Assembly (NCBI GenBank): GCA_016714085.1
Contig: JADJNW010000015.1
Coordinates: 124,001-188,000, forward strand
Reading direction: 5' to 3'
DNA: 64,000 nucleotides
Source: Saprospiraceae bacterium
Lineage (GTDB): Bacteria > Bacteroidota > Bacteroidia > Chitinophagales > Saprospiraceae
A program made the translations under genes and the position numbers. This document shows positions 46,802 through 56,227 of the stretch, piece after piece; within the stretch, counting starts at the first letter, position 1; every line of letters begins with the position of its first letter. The notes under the pieces were generated by a model, which was not told the DNA's origin, ran no database searches, and saw only the letters and a list, made by a program, of their open reading frames with translations.

Positions 46802-47788
46802 TTAAATCTTCATCGCCAATTCAGCCAAACGAGTAGAATAACCGGCTTCGTTGTCGTACCAGCCCACTACCTTCACGGTGTTACCGATGACCATGGTCAA
46901 TTTGCTATCAAAAATACAAGAATGCGCATTGCCCAGAATATCAGCAGAGACGATTTCGTCCTCGCAATATTCAATAATGCCTTTCAACTTACCATTAGCA
47001 GCAGCTTTGTAAGCAGCATTGATTTCTTCTACGGTGGCTGTTTTTCTTACAACAGCAGTGAAATCTGTGATCGAACCATCCGGCACAGGCACACGCATAG
47101 CGTTACCATTCAGTTTGCCTTTCAAATGCGGGAGTACCAGACCAACTGCTTTGGCAGCACCTGTTGAGGTTGGCACAATCGACAAAGCAGCAGCGCGCGC
47201 ACGACGCAAATCCTTGTGCGGTGCGTCCTGGAGGTTTTGGTCAGCAGTATAGGCGTGGATTGTCGTCATGAAGCCATTTTCAATGCCGAGCAACTCGTCC
47301 AGGATTTTTACCATCGGCGCAAGACAGTTGGTCGTACAAGACGCATTAGAATAAATTGCACTATCAGCGGTGATCAACTCATCGTTTACACCCAGCACAA
47401 CCGTAGGAATATCGCCAGTAGCCGGAGCGGAAATCACTACTTTTTTGGCCCCAGCCTGCAAATGCCAGCCAGCTTTTTCTTTATCGGTGAAACGGCCCGT
47501 GCATTCCAGCACTACATCTACACCCATACTACCCCAAGGCAATTTGGTTGGATCTTTCTCAGCCAGCGCGTGGATTGCTTTGCCATTTACGTGGATATAC
47601 TGATCGTCGGCGCTAACCGTGCCGTTGAATTTTCCATGAACCGAGTCATACTTGAGCAAATGCGCAAGTGTAACATTATCAGTAAGGTCATTGATTGCCA
47701 CTACTTCTACATCTTTCATGTTGAGCAGGGTGCGGAAAGTTAATCGTCCGATGCGACCGAAGCCATTGATAGCAATTTTTGTTGCCAT
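46802..47788 (-). CDS. gapA: Glyceraldehyde-3-phosphate dehydrogenase
   Basis: NAD-dependent glycolytic dehydrogenase, about 328 aa. KIAINGFGRIGRLTFR is the Rossmann start, SNASCTTNCLAP holds the catalytic cysteine, and the C-terminal WYDNEAGYSTRLAELA is typical. I start at the ATG at 47788 (MATKIAING); an ATG at 47800 would add four residues. Followed by pgk, a common glycolytic pairing. Confidence 0.97.
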   Translation of the reverse strand: MATKIAINGFGRIGRLTFRTLLNMKDVEVVAINDLTDNVTLAHLLKYDSVHGKFNGTVSADDQYIHVNGKAIHALAEKDPTKLPWGSMGVDVVLECTGRFTDKEKAGWHLQAGAKKVVISAPATGDIPTVVLGVNDELITADSAIYSNASCTTNCLAPMVKILDELLGIENGFMTTIHAYTADQNLQDAPHKDLRRARAAALSIVPTSTGAAKAVGLVLPHLKGKLNGNAMRVPVPDGSITDFTAVVRKTATVEEINAAYKAAANGKLKGIIEYCEDEIVSADILGNAHSCIFDSKLTMVIGNTVKVVGWYDNEAGYSTRLAELAMKI

Positions 47789-47821
47789 AATTTTATTCAA
47801 ATTTAGGGTTTGAAAATATTT

Positions 47822-47912
47822 TTAAATTTGAGATGAGACATTTGAAATAAGAAATTTATAACGCATTGAAAATAAGCGATTTTTCAGATTTCAAACCTCG
47901 TATTTCTCATTT
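47822..47912. repeat. Word palindrome GAGACATTTGAAAT / ATTTCAAACCTCGTATTTCTC
   Basis: Imperfect palindrome in the gap upstream of gapA. The rest of the gap to the tRNA promoter shows no gene. Confidence 0.5.
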
Positions 47913-48073
47913 AAAAGAACTTAGTGTAAAAGTAACAATAATTTGAATTTTGCTATTATTAGGAACAATCTTTTTTGCTTGCTTGTTGTATTGCGCAAAA
48001 CGACAGCGAAGATAAATTTCTATACGCTTATTTTCAGAAGCGATAAGAAGAAAAATAATTTTTGCAAAAAAAT

Positions 48074-48103
48074 TTTGCAATCCTCCAAAAGGATATATCT
48101 TTG
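48074..48103 (+). promoter_or_regulatory. Promoter of tRNA-Glu
   Basis: TTTG at 48074-48077 and TATCTTTG at 48096-48103, spacing 18, 29 bases before the tRNA. Confidence 0.65.
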
Positions 48104-48132
48104 CAACGCTTTTTTAAAAAGCAATTCAGGTT

Positions 48133-48207
48133 GGTCCGTTCGTCTAGGGGTTAGGACGTATCCCTTTCACGGATAAAACACGGGTTCGATTCCCGTACGG
48201 ACTACCA
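48133..48207 (+). tRNA. tRNA-Glu (anticodon TTC)
   Basis: Cloverleaf: acceptor GGTCCGT / ACGGACT, D-arm with TAGGGGTTAGGAC, anticodon stem TATCC / GGATA around CTTTCAC (anticodon TTC), T-arm CGGGTTCGATTCCCG, and an encoded CCA. Confidence 0.95.
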
Positions 48208-48216
48208 AATATTTAC

Positions 48217-48256
48217 AATCCCTTGCTAATGCTGAATTGGTGAGGGATTTTTGTTT
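48217..48256 (+). terminator. Terminator after tRNA-Glu
   Basis: AATCCCT / AGGGATT stem with a 19-base loop, followed by TTTGTTTT. Confidence 0.6.
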
Positions 48257-48412
48257 TATCGCGCTACCTACCAATGCTCACTTTAGTCTGCCAATGTTAC
48301 AATTCTCTCCTTTTTGTGAAAAGTTTACCGCCGCTTAATGTATTTTTGTTTTGTTTGCTTTGTGCATGAGCAAATATTTTATCTTGACTCTCAACATCTA
48401 AAATACCCTCTT

Positions 48413-49535
48413 ATGAAAAAAATATGCTTACTCCTGGCTGCTTCGCTATATTTTATTGGACTTTTTGCTCAGGAAAAAAGATCGAAGAACTGCCCATTGG
48501 TGCTGCTGCGCCTAATTTTAAGCTACCCGGCGTGGATGGCAAGGATTATACATTGGCGGATTTTAAAAAGCTTCTTTGCTGGTGATTTTATTTACTTGCA
48601 ATCATTGCCCGACCGCGCAGGCGTACGAGGATAAGTTTATCAAAATAGTAAATGACTATAAAAAACGCGGTGTCGCTTTTGTGGCCATTTCTCCCAATGA
48701 CCCCGAGGCGATTAGCTTGTCGGAATTGGGTTATTCTGATTTGAGTGATGATTTGGAAGATATGAAAATTCGCGTTAAAGAAAAAGGTTATAATTTTCCT
48801 TATTTATATGATGGTGCGGAGCAAAAAATCTCCAAACAGTACGGCCCGGTGGCTACGCCGCACGTTTTTGTATTTGATAAAAATCGCATATTACAATATA
48901 GCGGTCGCATTGATGATACCGAAAATCCTTATATAGAGCCCAAGCAAACCGACTTGAAAAATGCCCTGGGTGCCCTATTAGCAAGCAAACCTGTGCCTGT
49001 AGCCAGTACTAAAACCTTCGGTTGTTCGATTAAATGGAAATCCAAAAATGAATGGATCACCCAGCAACGCGTGCAATGGTCGAAAGAACCGGTGACTTTA
49101 CAGGAAATTTCTTTACAAGAAGTAAATGATTTGATTAAAAATGATAGTAAAAAACTTCGTTTAGTAAATGTTTGGGCGACCTGGTGCGGGCCTTGTGTAA
49201 TGGAATTCCCGTCGTTTGTGGATATAAATAGGATGTATCGAGATCGGGATTTTGAATTTATTTCTATTTCCACCGACAAGTTGCCGATGAAGGAGAAAGC
49301 GCTTGCGCAATTAAAGAAAATGGAAGCTTCCAATCAAAATTTTATATTCTCGGGTTCTGATATTTACCAATTGATAGATGCGGTGGATGAAAAATGGCGT
49401 GGCTCGCTGCCTTATACCGCATTGATTGCGCCGGGTGGTGAGGTTTTGTTCAGCATCGAAGGCACAATTGATCCGCAGGAGGTGAAAACCAAAATTGTTA
49501 ATTATTTGGGCAGATATTATGCAGATAATAAATAA
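48413..49535 (+). CDS. Double thioredoxin-like (TlpA/AhpC-type) periplasmic protein, 5' frameshifted
   Basis: Exported redox protein of about 370 aa. The ATG at 48413 gives a signal peptide (MKKICLLLAASLYFIGLFAQ); one base missing near 48483 and one near 48572 then shift the frame, after which KIEELPIGAAAPNFKLPGVD and LVILFTCNHCPTA become readable in succession. Two thioredoxin folds: the first with CNHC (AhpC/peroxiredoxin-like), the second with WCGPC in NVWATWCGPCVMEFPS. Its stop overlaps the start of the GH5 gene. The indels resemble those elsewhere and are probably sequencing errors. Confidence 0.85.
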
Positions 49536-51469
49536 TGTGCCGATATAAAATCTTCATTATAATGTTGAGAATTTTAATTTTATTATTGATTGTAATTTCT
49601 TCTTTTTTGAAGCTTCGCTCGCAGGAAGTCCCTTTTCATAAAGGTATTAACTTAACTAATTGGTTTCAAGCAGCTAACGCGCGGCAAATACAATTCACTA
49701 AATATACTAAAAAGGATTTTGAGCAGATCAAAAGCCTGGGTTGTGATGTAATAAGATTGCCGATTAATTTACATTTTATGACAAATGGGGCACCAAACTA
49801 TAATATCGATCCTTTATTTTATACGTTTTTAGATCAGGTAATAGACTGGGCAGAAGAACTCAATATCCACTTGATTTTAGACAATCATACCTTCGATCCT
49901 GCGGCAAATACAGACCCAAATGTGGGCATCATATTAGAAAAAGTTTGGAAGCAAGTAGCATCATATTATAAAGATCGTTCTAATTATATTTATTATGAAG
50001 TGCTCAATGAACCGCATGGCATTTCAGACGCGCAATGGAATGCCATTCAGCAATCGGTTGTGAATGCTATACGCACGGTTGATACCAAGCATACGATTAT
50101 TATTGGTCCGGCCGGCTGGAATAGTTATCATAATTTGGCGCTTATGCCACAATATAATGATGATAACTTGATATACACGTTTCATTTTTATGATCCTTTT
50201 GTTTTTACGCATCAAGGTGCAACCTGGGGCGAACCATCGATGGGGCCGCTTGCGGAAGTACCTTTTCCATATCAAGTTAATGAAATGCCTGTATTTCCAA
50301 GTTCTTTGCGGGGCACATGGGTAGAAAGCGCTTTTAATAATTATGCCAACGAAGGTACGGTTTCTAAGGTTAAAGAATTGATAGATATAGCAGTACAATT
50401 TAAAGAAAGTCGGAATGTGTCAATTTTTTGCGGAGAATTTGGCGTTTATATTCCGAATAGTAATAATGAAGATCGGGTTTTCTGGTATGATATAGTGCGT
50501 AAATATTTGGAGGAAAAAGGCATCGCCTGGACGAGCTGGGATTATCATGGCGGCTTCGGATTGTATAATGAAAATGGTAATGATTTATTCGATCATGATT
50601 TAAACGTGCCTTTATTACAAGCGCTTGGCATGAATGCGCCGCCTCAAACCGAATTTATATTAAAACCGGATAGTATTGGCTTTCCTATTTACACCGATTA
50701 TATCGAAAGTAAAATATTTGAATCAAGTTATAGCAGCGGCACATTAGATTTTTATTCACAAACGCAGCCCAATAATGGCGAGTATTGTCTGTATTGGGGC
50801 GGTGCGGAGCAATATAATATAATTGGCTTTGATTTTAAACCCAATAAAGATTTATCCTATTTATTAAATAATAATTATGCACTTGATTTTTGGATTCGCG
50901 GCGACAGCCCCGGAAAAACTTTTGATATTCGCTTCGTAGATAGCAAAACCAATGATCCCGGCGACCATCCCTGGCGGGCGCGCGTAACGATTAATGAAAG
51001 CCTTGCTAAATGGGATAACCAATGGCATCATATTCGGATTCCATTAAAAAATTTTACAGAACAAGGCTCCTGGGATAATAATAATTGGTATAATCCGCAG
51101 GGCAAATTTGATTGGAAAGCCATTGATCGCCTGGAAATTGTGGCAGAGCAAAGCGCTTTACAAAATGTAAAATTTTGGTTTGATCATATTCAAATTTCGA
51201 GTGATGCGACAACGCCTGTGGAAAATCTTGAATATGATATAGATGTAATAATCTATCCGAATCCTGCTAAAGATTATTTGCGGATCGAGCGCAAAAGCTC
51301 AGAAAAGTTGACGTATCAAGTTATAAATAACTTCGGACAAATTTTACAGACGAGCAATTTTCAAACGCAAACGGAAATCAATTTAGCTGATTTGCCAAAA
51401 GGACTTTATTTACTTCGTATTACAAATGAAGAAAAATTATTTAAAATAATAAAATTGGTTAAAAGCTAG
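49535..51469 (+). CDS. GH5 family glycoside hydrolase with T9SS sorting domain
   Basis: 644 aa. Signal peptide in the first 30 residues (an alternative start is the ATG at 49562, MLRILILLLIVISS). GH5 catalytic barrel at about 35-360: acid/base E159 in YYEVLNEPHG and nucleophile E301 in IFCGEFGVY, as expected for retaining beta-glucanases or mannanases. A beta-sandwich region (about 385-555, with DFWIRGDSPGKTFDIRF) looks like a carbohydrate-binding module, and the last 75 residues are a type IX sorting domain (VIIYPNPAKDYLRIE). TAATG overlap with the preceding thioredoxin-like gene. Exact substrate not deducible. Confidence 0.9.
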   Translation: MCRYKIFIIMLRILILLLIVISSFLKLRSQEVPFHKGINLTNWFQAANARQIQFTKYTKKDFEQIKSLGCDVIRLPINLHFMTNGAPNYNIDPLFYTFLDQVIDWAEELNIHLILDNHTFDPAANTDPNVGIILEKVWKQVASYYKDRSNYIYYEVLNEPHGISDAQWNAIQQSVVNAIRTVDTKHTIIIGPAGWNSYHNLALMPQYNDDNLIYTFHFYDPFVFTHQGATWGEPSMGPLAEVPFPYQVNEMPVFPSSLRGTWVESAFNNYANEGTVSKVKELIDIAVQFKESRNVSIFCGEFGVYIPNSNNEDRVFWYDIVRKYLEEKGIAWTSWDYHGGFGLYNENGNDLFDHDLNVPLLQALGMNAPPQTEFILKPDSIGFPIYTDYIESKIFESSYSSGTLDFYSQTQPNNGEYCLYWGGAEQYNIIGFDFKPNKDLSYLLNNNYALDFWIRGDSPGKTFDIRFVDSKTNDPGDHPWRARVTINESLAKWDNQWHHIRIPLKNFTEQGSWDNNNWYNPQGKFDWKAIDRLEIVAEQSALQNVKFWFDHIQISSDATTPVENLEYDIDVIIYPNPAKDYLRIERKSSEKLTYQVINNFGQILQTSNFQTQTEINLADLPKGLYLLRITNEEKLFKIIKLVKS

Positions 51470-51479
51470 TGTTTATTGG

Positions 51480-51512
51480 AGGTGTAGCACATTTTGGAAA
51501 TGCGCCACACCT
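51480..51512. terminator. Bidirectional terminator between convergent GH5 genes
   Basis: Stem AGGTGTAGCACATTT / AAATGCGCCACACCT (two mismatches), three-base loop, T-rich on the + strand side (TTTTGTATTTACTTTTT). Confidence 0.7.
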
Positions 51513-51519
51513 TTTGTAT

Positions 51520-52584
51520 TTACTTTTTATACTGATATTTACCTTGCATCACATCCCGGAAGAAAGCACCTTGATGCGTGGGGTCATAATTCCAGTTTTC
51601 GATCATTTGCGGCGACCAATTGGGATCAAAAACCCAGGCGCACCAAGAGATTCCTTTTTGCTCTAAGTAATTGACAATCGCATCTCTATAAGTGCCATCT
51701 TCGATCAAATGTTCCTCGTGACCTTCGAGCATATAGCCCAATTCCGTAGCAATAATCGGATAGCGATTTGCCAAAAAGCCAAAAGTCGCTTCCCAATTGG
51801 GTTCTCGTGGCAGCTGGCATTTGCCGGGGTAGGGATGTGTAACATACGCAATGCCCTGTCGTTCAATCGGTTGAAACTCAATGGGTCGCAGATCATACGC
51901 CCAATCGAAGCCACCTACTAATGGAATTACATTTTTATCATGTGCGTATATAATGTCTATAATATTTTCTACGATTTGTTTCCATTCTTCCCAGCTACAA
52001 TTGCCCAAAGTGCCATTAAATACAGTAGGTTCGTTGAAAATTTCATAGAAAGCAACAGTCGGAATATCTTTATAATGATTTGCAATAATTTTCCAGAAAT
52101 TATACGTTTCTTTTTTAGTAGTATCATACATTCTATTTTGAAACATTTCCATATGTAAATTGCCGATGCTGTGCCAATCAATAATGACGTACATTCCAAG
52201 CTCACTGCACCAGGTGACCGCTTCGTCGAGTAATTTTATATAATTGACCATACCTTGCTGCCGTATGCCGGCTGGATGCACCGGAATTCTTACCAAATTA
52301 GCGCCCCAGGATTTTATTACTTCAAAATGTCGCCGTTCCCAATGCCCGTCTCTTTTGATTTTATCAGGATCAGCAATAGATAAACCTTTGAAAACGATAG
52401 TGTTACCATTTTCATCCACAAAATGATTGCCTTCCACTCGAATAAAGCTCAAGGATTTTAAGCTGTCTGGCAGTTGATAAGTCGGTATCCGAGGTTCGCG
52501 CCATTGGTCGGGCGTTTCGCGCTGACCGTATATTTGAACAAGATAAAAAATGCAAATTAGCGTAAGGCAAATGGCTTTTTTCAT
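51520..52584 (-). CDS. GH5 family glycoside hydrolase
   Basis: 354 aa, signal peptide MKKAICLTLICIFYLVQIYG. Single GH5 barrel: RIPVHPAG, the acid/base E185 in FYEIFNEPTVF, HPYP near 251-254 and nucleophile E281 in IIATELGYM. No sorting domain or binding module, unlike the neighbouring GH5, so it may be periplasmic while the other acts at the surface (inference). It is convergent with that gene and divergent from susC. Its likely substrate is a beta-linked glucan or mannan. Confidence 0.88.
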   Translation of the reverse strand: MKKAICLTLICIFYLVQIYGQRETPDQWREPRIPTYQLPDSLKSLSFIRVEGNHFVDENGNTIVFKGLSIADPDKIKRDGHWERRHFEVIKSWGANLVRIPVHPAGIRQQGMVNYIKLLDEAVTWCSELGMYVIIDWHSIGNLHMEMFQNRMYDTTKKETYNFWKIIANHYKDIPTVAFYEIFNEPTVFNGTLGNCSWEEWKQIVENIIDIIYAHDKNVIPLVGGFDWAYDLRPIEFQPIERQGIAYVTHPYPGKCQLPREPNWEATFGFLANRYPIIATELGYMLEGHEEHLIEDGTYRDAIVNYLEQKGISWCAWVFDPNWSPQMIENWNYDPTHQGAFFRDVMQGKYQYKK

Positions 52585-52927
52585 AGATGATGAATCTTAT
52601 TTATTTGTGAAATCTTAAATTTATAAAGCAAGTTGATTTTAGCTTCATTCACAGGGTCAATTTCTTCAAATAAGCGGGGTAGATCGATCATCATCCTATA
52701 AAAAAGACGAATGTTTTATTTTGTCATAAATCCCCCCGCTCTTTGTAACAAATGCCCCTCCTGCTTTTTGCTTTCAGCGATTAATTTTACAATAAAAGTT
52801 TTGGCTAATAGATTTCGCATCAGAATAAAATTTTTGAATTTATTAAAAAACCAGTCTTTATAATGTTTTTTCCTGTACAAAACGGCTGCCTTCTTGGCGG
52901 CTTATTAATATTTTAAACACTCCTAAT
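52585..52927. other. Divergent regulatory region between GH5 and susC
   Basis: 343 bases with no gene. An inverted pair AGCGGGG (52673-52679) and CCCCCGCT (52735-52742) encloses about 55 bases, possibly an operator or leader hairpin. TAGATTTCG-like sequence near 52807 could be a -7 element for susC, but I do not see a convincing complete promoter. No regulator gene is present in the window. Confidence 0.4.
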
Positions 52928-55900
52928 ATGAAAAAGAAGTACGAGTTTAATGATTTAAAACATCCCAATTTCAGGGCAATTGGCTCAAAACTGCCGATTG
53001 TGTTACTGGTCATGTCTTTGCTCTTGTCTGCTTACAGTGTAGCAGGGCAGCGCACTATTTCTGGTAAAGTTACAGACGATTCTAACGGAGAACCTTTAAT
53101 TGGTGTCAATATTTTGATCATTGGCACTACGAGTGGAGCGGTTACCGATTTTGATGGTACGTACTCGATTCTTGTTCCCGAAGGGCACAAAGAGCTCCTG
53201 TTTTCATACACTGGTTATGCTTCACAGCGCATTACGTTGGAGGCTTCCAATGTTTTGGATGTGAAAATGAGTGCAGGCGAAATCCTTGATGAAGTTGTGG
53301 TAATTGGTTATGGTACAGTTAAGAAAAGCGATCTGACAGGCGCAGTTTCATCGGTTTCCGGGGATAAGTTGAGGAATTCTATTACAACCAATATTGATCA
53401 AGCTTTGCAAGGACGCGTAGCTGGCGTGCAAGTGACCCAAAATTCTGGGCAACCCGGCGGTGCTGCGTCTATCCGCATTCGCGGTGCGAATTCGATCACT
53501 GGTTCGAGCGAACCTTTATATGTGATTGATGGGATTCCTTTTCAGGGTGATGGTGCGCAAGTGGCAGGATTTGACTGGGCTGGCGGTGCCAATGGACAGA
53601 ATCGCGTGAATCCTTTGTCCACGATTAATCCCAGCGATATTGTGAGTATTGAAGTTTTGAAAGATGCTTCGGCCTCGGCGATTTATGGTTCACGGGCAGC
53701 TAATGGTGTGGTTTTGATCACGACCAAGCGCGGTAAAAAAGGGGAATCAAAGATTAGTTATAATGGTTATTATGCTAATCAATCCTTGCCGAATAGCCTG
53801 GAAATGATGGATTTGCGGCAGTTTGCGGATTATCAATTACAAATTTCTAACGATTTGAATTTGCAACCCAATCAACGTTATTTGGATCCGACTTTGTTAG
53901 GATCGGGTACGGATTGGCAAAATGAAATTTTCAGAAATGCTGGAATGCAAAGCCACCAAATTTCGGTAGTTGGCGGTACAGATAAGACATCCTACGCGGT
54001 TTCCGGCGGTTATTTCCAGCAAGATGGTATTATCATTGGCTCTAATTTTGATCGCTTTACCGCTCGTATTAATTTGGATAATCAAGTGAAAGACTGGATG
54101 AAGGTGGGGGGCAGCTTGGCTTATGCCAATACAGACGAGCGCATTACCTTGAACGACGGCGGCGATGCCGTGATTATGCAAGCTTTATTGATGCAACCCG
54201 ATGTGCCGGTGAGAGATATTAATGGCGAATATGCTGGCCCGGATGTGTCGGCGGGAGGCTCCAGCTACAACCCCGTGGCTTCTGCTTTGCAGCGCAACAA
54301 CACTTTGCAGCGTCAGCGTTTGATGGCGAATTTATATGCGGATGCAACGATTTTCAAAAATTTGACTTTCCGCTCAGAAATAGGTTTTGACAATAATCAT
54401 TCGGCGAATAAAGCGTTCCATCCTACTTACAAATGGGGCATTCTGGAAAATAATGAGAACCAATTGCGCCAGCGCGAAGAAACCAGCTTCTTCTGGATTT
54501 GGAAAAATTACCTTACTTATAATATCAAATTAGGAAATTCGCATAGCCTGACGGCTTTGCTTGGTACAGAAGCGCAAAAAGCGGAATGGGAAGGCTCTCA
54601 AGTGACCAAGAAAAATTTCTCTTCCAATGATATTCAGGTATTGAGTGAAGGCGAAGATGTTACTTCCAGAACAACCGGCTGGAAAGGCGCGTCATCATTG
54701 GCTTCTTACTTTGGTCGATTCAATTATATATTCAAAGATCGTTATTTGTTCACCTTTACGCTTCGGGCGGATGGTTCTTCTAAATTTGGCCCTGAAAATA
54801 AATGGGGATACTTCCCATCGGGTTCGTTTGCATGGCGATTGGGTCAAGAAGAATTTTTCAAGTCTTTGAAAGGGATCAGCGATCTGAAATTGCGCTTAGG
54901 CTATGGTGAAGTAGGTAACCAGGCAATTGGCGACTACCTGTATGGCTCGTCTTTGTTGACTGTAAATACACCTTTCGGAACGGCTTATCGGTTGGAAAAA
55001 ATTCCAAATCCAAATTTGAAATGGGAAGCGACGCAGCAGTATAATCTTGGCTTGGATGTGTCCCTGCTCAAGAGTAGGATTGACTTTACTGTTGACTTTT
55101 ATTTGAAGCAAACCAAGGATATGTTGCTGCAATTATCCATTCCGAGCTATCTCGGAGGCTCTGGTTATAACGATATCCGTGCACCTATTGCCAACGTTGG
55201 TAAAATGGAAAATAAAGGCGTTGACTTTTCGATCACCAGTCGCAATGTTGTTGCGCCTAAATTTAACTGGAATACCGATTTGACTTTCTCGCTCAATCGC
55301 AATAAAGTGGTTGAGTTGGATGCTGATAATAGGGTTTATTGGAGAAATCTTTATTGGTATAGCGAATTTCAGACTGCAACCCGCACCACTGCTGGCTATC
55401 CGCTCGGTTTGTTCTATGGCTATCAGGTGGAAGGCATTTTCCAAGATCAACAAGATATTCTGAATCATGCGGTGCAAATTCAAGCGCCCGGCTCGGTCAC
55501 AAGTGAACGGCCCAATGGCTCGAATTTGGTGGACAAGCAATCTGGTGTTTGGATTGGAGATATGAAATTCAGAGATGTGAACGGCGATGGTGTCATCAAT
55601 ACCAATGATCAGACCATTATCGGTGACCCGAATCCTGAATTTACTTTTGGTGTGAACAATACTTTCTCTTATGGCTCACTTGATCTAACTGTTTATCTGA
55701 CAGGCTCTTATGGCGCTGATATTTTAAATTATTCCAGGGTACAAATCGAAGGACAAAGCAGCATTTTTAATAATCAGGCAGCTACGGTGTTTGATCGTGC
55801 GCAGTTTGCATTGCGCGATCCGAATGGCTCAGACTTTGATCCTGCTAATGTGTATCTCGCCAATCCTGGCACAGATATGCCGCGTCCAACGACGACTGAT

Positions 55901-56188
55901 AACAACCGCAATAATCGAATGTCCGATCGCTTCATTGAAGATGGATCATACTTGCGTATCCAGAATATTAGTCTTGCTTACACTTTGCCAGTGAATTTCA
56001 CGCGGAAAGCCAGAATTGAAAGGCTTCGACTGTATGTGAACGCTCAGAATTTGTACACATTCACCAAATATTCAGGCTACGATCCTGAGATTGGTGCATT
56101 CAATCAAGATCCACTCCGTCAAAACGTAGATATGGGGCGCTATCCAACGCCACGCGTGATCACCTTTGGTTTGGATGTTGATTTCTAA
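52928..56188 (+). CDS. SusC-type TonB-dependent transporter
   Basis: Outer-membrane TonB-dependent porin for oligosaccharide import, 1086 aa. After the signal sequence come a carboxypeptidase-D-regulatory-like domain (ISGKVTDDSNGEPLIGVNIL), the TonB-box/plug start (DEVVVIGYGTVKKSDLTGAV), a plug (about 125-235, ending IYGSRAANGVVLITTK), and the 22-strand barrel to the end (RVITFGLDVDF). Directly followed by susD. With two GH5 enzymes and two glycan-binding lipoproteins it defines a polysaccharide utilisation locus. Confidence 0.95.
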   Translation: MKKKYEFNDLKHPNFRAIGSKLPIVLLVMSLLLSAYSVAGQRTISGKVTDDSNGEPLIGVNILIIGTTSGAVTDFDGTYSILVPEGHKELLFSYTGYASQRITLEASNVLDVKMSAGEILDEVVVIGYGTVKKSDLTGAVSSVSGDKLRNSITTNIDQALQGRVAGVQVTQNSGQPGGAASIRIRGANSITGSSEPLYVIDGIPFQGDGAQVAGFDWAGGANGQNRVNPLSTINPSDIVSIEVLKDASASAIYGSRAANGVVLITTKRGKKGESKISYNGYYANQSLPNSLEMMDLRQFADYQLQISNDLNLQPNQRYLDPTLLGSGTDWQNEIFRNAGMQSHQISVVGGTDKTSYAVSGGYFQQDGIIIGSNFDRFTARINLDNQVKDWMKVGGSLAYANTDERITLNDGGDAVIMQALLMQPDVPVRDINGEYAGPDVSAGGSSYNPVASALQRNNTLQRQRLMANLYADATIFKNLTFRSEIGFDNNHSANKAFHPTYKWGILENNENQLRQREETSFFWIWKNYLTYNIKLGNSHSLTALLGTEAQKAEWEGSQVTKKNFSSNDIQVLSEGEDVTSRTTGWKGASSLASYFGRFNYIFKDRYLFTFTLRADGSSKFGPENKWGYFPSGSFAWRLGQEEFFKSLKGISDLKLRLGYGEVGNQAIGDYLYGSSLLTVNTPFGTAYRLEKIPNPNLKWEATQQYNLGLDVSLLKSRIDFTVDFYLKQTKDMLLQLSIPSYLGGSGYNDIRAPIANVGKMENKGVDFSITSRNVVAPKFNWNTDLTFSLNRNKVVELDADNRVYWRNLYWYSEFQTATRTTAGYPLGLFYGYQVEGIFQDQQDILNHAVQIQAPGSVTSERPNGSNLVDKQSGVWIGDMKFRDVNGDGVINTNDQTIIGDPNPEFTFGVNNTFSYGSLDLTVYLTGSYGADILNYSRVQIEGQSSIFNNQAATVFDRAQFALRDPNGSDFDPANVYLANPGTDMPRPTTTDNNRNNRMSDRFIEDGSYLRIQNISLAYTLPVNFTRKARIERLRLYVNAQNLYTFTKYSGYDPEIGAFNQDPLRQNVDMGRYPTPRVITFGLDVDF

Positions 56189-56227
56189 GTAAAAGGAATA
56201 TTTTATAAAAATAAAATATTTAAAATT